Shown here in pieces: positions 1-7,121 of a stretch of DNA of 12,413 nt (its first letter is position 1; the number at the start of each line of letters is the position of its first letter). This DNA is from Phycisphaerales bacterium UBA2266. Lineage in GTDB: Bacteria; Planctomycetota; Phycisphaerae; Sedimentisphaerales; Anaerobacaceae. Made by a program: the position numbers and the translations under genes. The notes under the pieces were generated by a model that was not told where the DNA came from, made no database searches, and was given only the letters and a program-made list of their open reading frames with translations. The stretch is from contig DDXG01000182.1 in assembly GCA_002347125.1 (NCBI GenBank), positions 14,097-26,509 on the forward strand, given 5' to 3'.

Positions 1-291
1 AGGGCATATACTTCGGTATTATCGGTCCTCCAGGTGATGGAGAAGAAGGCGCTCCTGACCCATACAGATCGCGGCAATGCCCACGTCTACAGCCCTGCCG
101 TCGGCAAGAGCGAGATCATGCGCCCGTTCATGCGCAGGCTCGTGGACAATCTCTTCGGCGGCCAGCCTTATGCCATGATGCAGGCGCTGCTCAGCGAGAC
201 CGCCCCCAACCCGGAGGAACTCCGCCGAATCCGACAGGTCCTCGATGCCCTTGAAGCGGCTCCCAAGTCGCCTGGAGAAAGGAGTCTTTGA
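1..291 (+). CDS. BlaI/MecI/CopY-family repressor, C-terminal part
   Basis: This is the 3' end of a gene cut by the left edge; frame 1 is open from base 1 to the TGA at 289-291, giving 96 residues. The visible N-terminal residues (RAYTSVLSVLQVMEKKALL, then a D-R-G-N-A-x-V-Y-S-P stretch) match the end of the recognition helix and the wing of the BlaI/MecI winged helix. The rest matches the C-terminal helical dimerisation region, ending with an EELRRIRQVLDAL helix as in BlaI. Family members bind operator DNA as dimers and are inactivated by proteolysis after a partner M56 peptidase senses a signal. The M56 gene starts one base after this stop, so the two are almost certainly co-transcribed. The main DNA-binding helix and the start lie outside the window, so the target operator cannot be judged. 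Confidence 0.85.
   Translation, partial: RAYTSVLSVLQVMEKKALLTHTDRGNAHVYSPAVGKSEIMRPFMRRLVDNLFGGQPYAMMQALLSETAPNPEELRRIRQVLDALEAAPKSPGERSL
277..284 (+). promoter_or_regulatory. Ribosome binding site fixing the M56 start
   Basis: GAAAGGAG lies 8 bases before the ATG at 293 and overlaps the end of the repressor gene. It selects ATG 293 over the in-frame ATG at 245, which lies inside the repressor gene and has no comparable Shine-Dalgarno sequence. Confidence 0.75.
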
Positions 292-292
292 C

Positions 293-3200
293 ATGCAAGC
301 ATTCAGTGCCCTTCTTCAGAGCCAGCCGGCCGCTACGTTGCCGGAAGCACTGCTTCACAGCCTCTGGCAGGCCCTCTTGATCGGCGTCCTGCTATACGCG
401 GGATTGCGCATGGTTCCCGCCGGCCGCGCAGCCGCACGCTACAATGCCGCCGTCGGCTCGCTCGGGGCGGTCCTTGTGGCTTTTCTGACGACATGGGCCG
501 TTCTGAACTATGAACCTTCTTCGGACGCCACACCGACACAAACCGCCATAGAAACCCTCTCGCAGGCTGAGACTGAATCGGTCCAAGACGTTGGTCTCTC
601 CGTTTCAAGCCCCGCCGATGTCCGGACAATACCTCCAGCGGCTGCCAGATTCGTTCCGCTTGACTGGGAGGGGCCGGTTGCCGTTGGCTGGCTCATTGGT
701 GTCTGTGTCATGCTGATGCGAGCTGTCTGGCTTGCCCACGGGGCGGGGCGGCTGCGAAGATGCTCCAGGCCCGTGACTGATCCGCGGATTCTCGGCGTCG
801 TTGAGAACCTTCGCGGGCGGATGCGTATCGCCCGGAGAATCACGGTTCTGGCGTGCGAACGGGTTGTTGTACCTGGGGTTATCGGGTGTCTGCGGCCAGC
901 GTTGCTGGTGCCCGTATCCATGCTCAGCGAGATACCCGCTGACGACCTGTACGCCGTCCTGGCCCACGAACTGGCCCATATCCGCCGACACGACTACCTG
1001 GTCAACTTCTGCCAGCTCATTGTCGAAGCACTGTTCTTCTTCAACCCCGCCGCGTGGTGGGTCAGTCGACAGGTGCGTATCGAGCGAGAGGCCTGCTGCG
1101 ACCGAGCGGGGGTCGCTGCCTGCGGCACGGGCAGGCGATATGCGGAGGTTCTGGCTCTCTGGGCGGCTCGCCTGAGCCCCGCCGGACCGTCCATGCCAGC
1201 GGCAGCCATCGTCGGGTTTGGCGGCTCTGACCTGAGCGGATCAATCATCGACCGAATCAAGCGGGTCCTGACCAGGGATCACCGCCCGCGATTGCGAGTC
1301 TCGTGGCCCATCGCCGGCGTTATGCTCGTTGCGTCCATCGCGGTCTTGTTCGCCCTGTACAAGGGCACCAACGCCACCGTGGCTCTGGCCGGGAAACTGC
1401 TCTCGCCGCAGGAGAGGATCGACCGCCTCAATGAGATTGCGCGGACGCACGGCGTCGAGGCCCGCGAGTACGGGCCGGCCGACAAGATACTGCTGTCGGG
1501 TACGGTCGCTACGTGGGATGGGCGGCCTTTGCCCAAGGATACGCACATCGTGGTCCATAGCCGGCGGCCACGCCACAGCGGCAGTTACGGCGTCTCGCTT
1601 TCACAGAATGGCCCTTTCACATACGCGGGCACGTTCGAATACGAGGCTGTGTTCGGGGAGATACGTATTGCGGTTTCCGCTGACGGCTATGCGCCCGCCT
1701 TCTCTGGGCCCCATCGCAGCGAACCCGGCGGCATGGTCACAGGCATAGAGATCACGCTCCAGGCGGGCTTCGACGCCGCCATCAGACTGGTGGACGAACA
1801 GAAAAACCCCATCGGCGGAGCGGAGATCATCGGCGGCTATCTCTACGACGAGGGCTCGTACAGTCATAGTATCGGGCTGACCACCGATGAGTCGGGCGTG
1901 GCCGTCCTCAAGAACGCCGCCGCGCAGCGAGTCGCCCTGCAGGTTCGGGCCGACGGCTTTGAGTTCGACCGCTCCATCCGCTTCACACCCGACCCTGAGC
2001 GGCCTGCTGTCTTCGCTCTCAAGCCGACGGTGCCCGCGATGGGAACCGTAATTGCCAAGGACACCGGCCAGCCCGTCCAAGGTGCTGAGATACGGCTTAT
2101 GCTCTCGAAGGCGGGCGACGGCAGCTATAGCGAGGGTGGGATGCACGGCGAGGCCCCGGCGGTCACGGATACACAGGGCCGCTTCGCCCTCAGGAGCCTC
2201 CGCGCCGATACGCAGTACCTGGTCCTGGTCAAGGCGGATGGCTACATGCCGACGTACAGCGATACGGTCGCTCCGGGGCGCGGTGTTGAATTGGCCCTTG
2301 ACCGTTTTCGTCCGATACAGGGCAAGGTCATTGGCGACCTGGGCCGCCTGAAGCTCCGCGACGGCCGGGCGGTCGTCAGCTATACGGACACATTCGTCAT
2401 GACCGGCCATAGCTCCGTCGGCTCGGCCAAGACCGTCGAATGCGATATCCGCGACGGCGAGGCCCTCTTCAGCATCGACGACTACTGGGGCCAGACAGTC
2501 AGCATCACGGCCGCCGATGAATCCCGGACGCTCGACCCGGCGACCGACGACATCGACAACGTCATCTTCAACCTCTCGCCGGAGACCGACTCCGCCAAGC
2601 GCTGCGTCGTACTGCAGGTCAACGTTCCCGAGGGTTCCCCGCCCGCGGCCGGCGGTCTTCGCATAGACCATATCACCGATGAGATGCGACGGCTCAAGCG
2701 AGGCATGGCGCCACAGTGGCTCGAGCTCAAGGACGGCACGGCCGAGGTCTATCTGCCGGTTCCGTGCGATTTCAAGTACAGCATAGACTACTACCACGGC
2801 CCGCGGCCTATCGGCTACTGGTTTGCCGAGATGGTCCAACCCGTCCGAATCGAGCCCGACGATGAGCCCTTCGTCGTCCGCATTGAGGCCCATCCGGCGG
2901 GGGGCATCTATGGCGTTGTCCGCAACGCCGACGGTTCGCCCTGCGAACAGGCCAGTGCCTCCCTGGTCCCGGGCAGCAAGCCCAGCATTGTCGAGTACCA
3001 CCACAGTCTGTCCAATGTCTTGAGCGGCACGGATCGCGGTAAGTACAACGCCGCGCCTTTACCTCTGGATGGCGCCTACATCATCGTCGCTCATAGAGGA
3101 GACACCTGGGTCGCCACCGATCCGATTGCCCTGACGGCCGCGAACCCGATTCAACCGTGCGACGTGCCGATTCCGGAAGGCATTACGCTGCAGGGCCGTC

Positions 3201-3772
3201 TTCTTGGTCCCGACGGTTCGCCGGCGCGGATGATGGTGCGCCTTGAGGTCTCGCTCAAGACCGACGCCACCCGTTGGGGATCGGGCGGCCGTGAAATCCG
3301 CCCCGACGAGATGGGCCGGTTCGCCTTCGAGAACGTCAACCGGGATTTCAAAGGGGATTACTATATCAAGGTCACAACCGAGCCCGGCTACCGGCCGCTG
3401 CGCCACAATGTCGCCGACCCCACCAAGCCGGTCGTGCTGGAGCTGGCCAAGGGTCTGTCCGTCACGGGGGTAGTGCTCGACAGCGCCACCGGGCGACCCG
3501 TTCCCAACGCCCAGCTCTGGGCCTGGGCCGACAGCACCTCGACGAGGATCGCCGACTACGAATCGCTCGAGGCCGATGGGCCCGCCGACGGGCGCGGCCG
3601 TTTCACCTTCTCGAATATGGCCAATCGCCGTTACCGCCTCAATGTCCGAAACGCCAACATGGCCGATTCCATGCGGCCTGTTGAGGTCATCGGCGGCCAG
3701 ATCGAGCCGGCTACGATCCGCATCAACATCCCTCAGTGGAGCGAGTTGAAACCGGCGGCCCCCGAGCCGTGA
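293..3772 (+). CDS. M56 (BlaR1/MecR1-type) membrane metallopeptidase with eight beta-sandwich repeats
   Basis: A 1159-residue protein. Hydrophobic segments at about 23-41, 54-72 and 128-148, then a conserved M56 region (about 184-215), the zinc motif HELAH at 225-229, an FFFNPAAWW segment near 248-256 and the third zinc-ligand region E266-A-C-C-D270. Another membrane span lies at about 338-359. All this matches the BlaR1/MecR1 peptidase half, which cleaves itself and/or triggers loss of the BlaI-type repressor when an outer domain senses a ligand. What follows is unusual: residues 399-1159 form about eight units starting near 399, 493, 580, 672, 766, 870, 964 and 1055. Several have the G-x-V-x-D-x-x-G-x-P-V-x-x-A pattern and a T-D-x-x-G-R-F turn of carboxypeptidase-regulatory-like domains. 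No penicillin-binding sensor domain is apparent. Start chosen at ATG 293 from its Shine-Dalgarno site and one-base gap to the repressor gene. The peptidase assignment is firm; the ligand is unknown. Confidence 0.88.
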   Translation: MQAFSALLQSQPAATLPEALLHSLWQALLIGVLLYAGLRMVPAGRAAARYNAAVGSLGAVLVAFLTTWAVLNYEPSSDATPTQTAIETLSQAETESVQDVGLSVSSPADVRTIPPAAARFVPLDWEGPVAVGWLIGVCVMLMRAVWLAHGAGRLRRCSRPVTDPRILGVVENLRGRMRIARRITVLACERVVVPGVIGCLRPALLVPVSMLSEIPADDLYAVLAHELAHIRRHDYLVNFCQLIVEALFFFNPAAWWVSRQVRIEREACCDRAGVAACGTGRRYAEVLALWAARLSPAGPSMPAAAIVGFGGSDLSGSIIDRIKRVLTRDHRPRLRVSWPIAGVMLVASIAVLFALYKGTNATVALAGKLLSPQERIDRLNEIARTHGVEAREYGPADKILLSGTVATWDGRPLPKDTHIVVHSRRPRHSGSYGVSLSQNGPFTYAGTFEYEAVFGEIRIAVSADGYAPAFSGPHRSEPGGMVTGIEITLQAGFDAAIRLVDEQKNPIGGAEIIGGYLYDEGSYSHSIGLTTDESGVAVLKNAAAQRVALQVRADGFEFDRSIRFTPDPERPAVFALKPTVPAMGTVIAKDTGQPVQGAEIRLMLSKAGDGSYSEGGMHGEAPAVTDTQGRFALRSLRADTQYLVLVKADGYMPTYSDTVAPGRGVELALDRFRPIQGKVIGDLGRLKLRDGRAVVSYTDTFVMTGHSSVGSAKTVECDIRDGEALFSIDDYWGQTVSITAADESRTLDPATDDIDNVIFNLSPETDSAKRCVVLQVNVPEGSPPAAGGLRIDHITDEMRRLKRGMAPQWLELKDGTAEVYLPVPCDFKYSIDYYHGPRPIGYWFAEMVQPVRIEPDDEPFVVRIEAHPAGGIYGVVRNADGSPCEQASASLVPGSKPSIVEYHHSLSNVLSGTDRGKYNAAPLPLDGAYIIVAHRGDTWVATDPIALTAANPIQPCDVPIPEGITLQGRLLGPDGSPARMMVRLEVSLKTDATRWGSGGREIRPDEMGRFAFENVNRDFKGDYYIKVTTEPGYRPLRHNVADPTKPVVLELAKGLSVTGVVLDSATGRPVPNAQLWAWADSTSTRIADYESLEADGPADGRGRFTFSNMANRRYRLNVRNANMADSMRPVEVIGGQIEPATIRINIPQWSELKPAAPEP

Positions 3773-3846
3773 TTGGCGGCGGCGATGGGGCAGTCGTTTT
3801 GTTTCGTTCCGGACGGGTCTGCGCACCTGGCTCAAGCACCCTCCAT

Positions 3847-3865
3847 CCCTTGCCTTCGGCAAGGG
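3847..3865. other. Perfect 8-bp hairpin in intergenic region
   Basis: CCCTTGCC (3847-3854), loop TTC, GGCAAGGG (3858-3865). All eight pairs are Watson-Crick. No T-tract follows on the + strand and no clear one on the - strand, so it is not a standard intrinsic terminator. It could help end the M56 transcript with Rho, protect a 3' end, or act as a protein site. Confidence 0.45.
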
Positions 3866-3934
3866 CTGCCACCTATCAAGGTCTGAATGCGAGCGAGATA
3901 CGGAGGGCCATGCCGCTTCATGCGCGTTCGGGCC

Positions 3935-3963
3935 TTGCACAGTCCACGGAGTCACATTACTAT
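3935..3963 (+). promoter_or_regulatory. Candidate sigma70-like promoter for the GH106-like gene
   Basis: TTGCAC (3935-3940) and TACTAT (3958-3963) are separated by exactly 17 bases. The -10 box matches 4 of 6 consensus bases, the -35 only its TTG. Transcription would start near 3970, leaving a leader of about 38 bases before ATG 4008. Predicted from pattern only. Confidence 0.35.
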
Positions 3964-3995
3964 GGCTCGTTCCGAAGGCTACGAATGAACATCTG

Positions 3996-4001
3996 AAGGA
4001 G
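3996..4001 (+). promoter_or_regulatory. Ribosome binding site of GH106-like gene
   Basis: AAGGAG with 6 bases to the ATG at 4008. It supports this start, which also gives a clean signal peptide. Confidence 0.7.
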
Positions 4002-4007
4002 CAAGAC

Positions 4008-7000
4008 ATGCACTGCACTCGTGTACTCGCCGTTCTCACCACTATCGTCGCGGCTGCGGCCAGTCCGACGCGGGCTAAAACCACCGCTGATATCCGAGCC
4101 CAGTTCGATAAGCCCGGGCGGGATTACAGCTCCGGGCCGCTGTGGGTCTGGAACGACATGCTCACGGAAGAGCAGGTCCGGTCCACGCTCCGCGACCTCG
4201 CCGATCAGCACGTCAAGCAGGCATGGGTCCATCCCCGGCCGGGCCTGATGACGCCGTATCTGTCCGATGAGTGGATCAGACTCTGGAAGGTGGCGCTCGA
4301 CGAGGCCGAGAAGCTGGACATGAACATCTGGATCTACGATGAGAACTCCTACCCGTCCGGCTTCGCGGGGGGCTTCGTGCCGGATGCCATGCCCGAATCC
4401 CGCGGGCGGGGCCTGGCCGTCAGCAAGACCGACAGCCCGCCCAAGGCCGACGCTGGTTTTCTCACGGTCCATCGCCAGAGCGACAATGGCGTTGAGAATA
4501 TCACGGCCCAGGTCCGTGAAGGCGGGGAACTGCCCCAATCCACATACTATACCGCCACGATTCAGCGCGCCGGAACCAGCCCCTGGTATGGAGGCAAATT
4601 CTACGTCGACCTGATCTATCCTGGCGTGACCGAGAAGTTCCTGGAGATCACGCTTGAGCCCTATCGCAAGGCATTCGCAGACCAGTTCGGCAAGCGCGTT
4701 CCGGGCTCCTTCACGGATGAGCCGCAACTGCGTCCGGCCGGGGGAATGCCCTGGACGGACGACCTGCCTGAGGTATTCGAGAAGCGATGGGGCTACAGCC
4801 TGCTGGACCATATCCCAAGCCTGACGAATCCTGTCGGCGACTACAAACGCATCCGCCACAATTACTTCTCCACGCTGAACCACCTCTTCATCGAGCGTTG
4901 GGCCAGGCCCTATTACGACTACTGCGAAAAGAACCACCTGGAATTCACCGGCCACTACTGGGAGCACGAATGGCCCAACTGCATCGGCGTGCCGGACAAT
5001 ATGGCCATGTACGCATGGCACCAGCGGCCGGCCATCGACACACTCATGAACCGCTATGCCGAGGATACGCACGCCCAGTTCGGCAATGCCCGCGCGGTGC
5101 GGGAGCTTGCCAGTGTCGCCAATCAGATGGGCCGGGCGCGGACCCTCTGCGAGGCATACGGAGCGGGAGGCTGGGACCTGCGATTTGAGGACATGAAGCG
5201 CATCGGCGACTGGCTGTATGTCCTGGGCGTCAATACGCTCAACGAGCATCTCTCCTACATCACCGTCCGGGGGGCCCGCAAACGTGACCACCCCCAGTCC
5301 TTCTCGTATCACACGCCCTGGTGGCCCGACTACCACGTCATGGCCGACTACTTCACGCGGCTGTCGCTGGTCATGTCCGCCGGGCAACAGCATAACGATA
5401 TTGTCGTCATTGAGCCAACAACGACCGCATGGTTCTATCAGGCCGACCCGGCCGCAGCAGAGCAGCTCAAGGCCCTTGGCGACCGCTTCCAATCGATGAT
5501 CATGTCGCTGGAGGCCGCGCAGGTGGAATACGACCTTGTGTCGGAGGACGTCCTCGCCCGACATGCCTCAACCGAAGGCGGGACCCTCAGAGTCGGCAAG
5601 TGCGATTACCGCACAGTCGTTCTTCCAGAGGGCACTGAGAACCTCGACGAGTCCACCTTCAGGCTCCTCGACAAGTACGGCCGCCAGGGTGGCGTCCTCC
5701 TGTGCTGCGGCGACCTGCCCGGCCGGATCGACGGTGTCCAGTCCGATGCCCCCGCCAGGCTTGCCGACGCGAAGAACTTCCGCAGGCTTTCAGCGGCCGA
5801 GCTGCCCGCCGAACTGCTCAAGGTCATGCCGAAGGGGCTGCGGATCCTCCGCGACGGCGGCGACAAGGGCATCCTCTTCCATCACCGCCGCACACTTGAT
5901 GACGGCTCCTTCCTGTTCCTCGTCAACACCAGCATCACCGATCCCTCATCCGGCCGCATCGTCACAAACGCTCGCGGCGTAGAGCAATGGGACCTCAATA
6001 CGGGCCAGATCGCTCGTTACCCCTTTGTCAGAGACGCTGGGAATGTCACCGCCCGCTATGAACTGCCGCCCTGCGGCAGCCTCATGCTCTGTCTCGCCGA
6101 TTCCCGCACGCCGCCCATGCGGCAGCGCGCCCGCAGCATCACAACCATTGATCCCGTGGGCCCGACCTCCGTCCGCCGTCTGGAAGACAACGTCTTGGTC
6201 CTCGACTGCGTTACCGTGACAGCCGGTGGCCAGACAAAGGCCAATACTTACTTCTACCAGGCCAATCAGTTCGCCTTCGCCCGCAACGGCATGGAGCGCA
6301 ATCCCTGGGATAGTGCCGTGCAATTCCGCGAGGAGTTGATCACCAGGACTTTCCCCGGCGACAGCGGCCTTGAAGCGACCTACACGTTCAGTATCGAGCA
6401 GCAGATTCCTGAAACGCTCGACATCGTGATCGAACGTCCCGACCTCTACACGATAACCTGCAACGGCAAGGCCGTCGAAGCTCAAGCGGACCGCTGGTGG
6501 CTGGACCGCGCCTTCGGGCGTATCGATATCCGGTCCCTGGCGCAGGTCGGTGATAACACCATCACCCTCAAGGCGTCACCCTTTACCATTTATCACGAGC
6601 TGGAGTCGGCGTACGTGCTGGGCGACTTCCGCCTCAAGCCCGCCAATAGCGGCTTTGTGATTATCCCGGATGCCCCGCTTGAGGTCGGCCACGCATGGAA
6701 CGCCAACGGTCACCCGTTCTATGCCGCGGGTGTTGCCTACACGGAAGTCTTCGATATCGAACGGCCACGCGGCCGCTATCTCGTGGAACTGCCCAAATGG
6801 TCCGGCAGCGTCGCGCGTGTGACGGTCAACGGCAGGCTTGTCGGCCGGATTGTCTCACAACCCTGGCAGCTCGATGTGACCGACGCGATCGGCTACGACC
6901 GCAACACCATCGAAGTGACGGTCGTCGGCACGCTCAAAAACACGCTCGGCCCGCATCACATAGGCCCTACGGCCGGGGCCGCCTGGCCGCACATGTTCCA

Positions 7001-7118
7001 GCAAGGCCCCGAGACCGGCCCGCCGCCCGGCGAGAAATACGACACGCTGCCCTACGGCCTCTTCGAGCCGTTCACACTGCGCAACTCCGTTGCGTCAAGA
7101 AGGCAGCCGCAGCTGTAG
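4008..7118 (+). CDS. Secreted GH106-like glycosidase (alpha-L-rhamnosidase-like)
   Basis: A 1036-residue exported protein. A signal peptide covers about 1-23, with likely cleavage after T-R-A. Residues about 40-450 look like a TIM-barrel glycosidase: GPLWVWND at 43-50, WVHPRPGL at 73-80, WIYDENSYPSGFAGG at 108-122, SFTDEP at 234-239, TGHYWEHEWP at 314-323, CEAYGAGGWD at 381-390, then a GVNTLNEH stretch. These blocks are those of the large GH106-related group. E238 and E382 are acidic residues at positions fitting catalysis, an inference from motif conservation. Residues about 460-570 resemble the glutamine-amidotransferase-like domain common after such barrels. The last part (about 700-1020) looks like GH2-type sugar-binding beta-sandwich, with a V-x-V-N-G-x-x-V-G stretch. 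Substrate is not determined; alpha-L-rhamnosides are the family precedent. Alone on its strand, possibly with its own promoter, and ending three bases from a convergent gene. Confidence 0.72.
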   Translation: MHCTRVLAVLTTIVAAAASPTRAKTTADIRAQFDKPGRDYSSGPLWVWNDMLTEEQVRSTLRDLADQHVKQAWVHPRPGLMTPYLSDEWIRLWKVALDEAEKLDMNIWIYDENSYPSGFAGGFVPDAMPESRGRGLAVSKTDSPPKADAGFLTVHRQSDNGVENITAQVREGGELPQSTYYTATIQRAGTSPWYGGKFYVDLIYPGVTEKFLEITLEPYRKAFADQFGKRVPGSFTDEPQLRPAGGMPWTDDLPEVFEKRWGYSLLDHIPSLTNPVGDYKRIRHNYFSTLNHLFIERWARPYYDYCEKNHLEFTGHYWEHEWPNCIGVPDNMAMYAWHQRPAIDTLMNRYAEDTHAQFGNARAVRELASVANQMGRARTLCEAYGAGGWDLRFEDMKRIGDWLYVLGVNTLNEHLSYITVRGARKRDHPQSFSYHTPWWPDYHVMADYFTRLSLVMSAGQQHNDIVVIEPTTTAWFYQADPAAAEQLKALGDRFQSMIMSLEAAQVEYDLVSEDVLARHASTEGGTLRVGKCDYRTVVLPEGTENLDESTFRLLDKYGRQGGVLLCCGDLPGRIDGVQSDAPARLADAKNFRRLSAAELPAELLKVMPKGLRILRDGGDKGILFHHRRTLDDGSFLFLVNTSITDPSSGRIVTNARGVEQWDLNTGQIARYPFVRDAGNVTARYELPPCGSLMLCLADSRTPPMRQRARSITTIDPVGPTSVRRLEDNVLVLDCVTVTAGGQTKANTYFYQANQFAFARNGMERNPWDSAVQFREELITRTFPGDSGLEATYTFSIEQQIPETLDIVIERPDLYTITCNGKAVEAQADRWWLDRAFGRIDIRSLAQVGDNTITLKASPFTIYHELESAYVLGDFRLKPANSGFVIIPDAPLEVGHAWNANGHPFYAAGVAYTEVFDIERPRGRYLVELPKWSGSVARVTVNGRLVGRIVSQPWQLDVTDAIGYDRNTIEVTVVGTLKNTLGPHHIGPTAGAAWPHMFQQGPETGPPPGEKYDTLPYGLFEPFTLRNSVASRRQPQL

Positions 7119-7121
7119 TTG

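Larger units (their letters stand above)
3773..4007. other. Intergenic region between M56 and GH106-like genes
   Basis: These 235 bases carry no convincing gene. The left part has a T-rich run (about 3796-3806) without a strong preceding stem. A perfect 8-bp hairpin lies at 3847-3865, and a sigma70-like promoter candidate is at 3935-3963. A nine-codon reading frame starting ATG 3962 ends at 3988 and has no obvious ribosome binding site. The space suggests that the downstream glycosidase gene has its own transcription start rather than relying only on read-through. Confidence 0.6.

Noticed and set aside
245..292. Earlier in-frame ATG (245) for the M56 gene
   Set aside because: It lies inside the repressor gene, lacks a Shine-Dalgarno sequence and adds a basic, non-hydrophobic 16-residue extension; ATG 293 has a good site at 277-284.
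1601..3004. Long antisense reading frame (467 codons) opposite the M56 gene
   Set aside because: It lies wholly inside a gene with clear M56 and repeat-domain features. Its translation is low-complexity and matches nothing recognisable; such frames are common in GC-rich DNA.
3960..5564. Antisense reading frame (534 codons) opposite the GH106-like gene
   Set aside because: The + strand frame has a signal peptide, ribosome site and conserved glycosidase motifs; the antisense frame has none.
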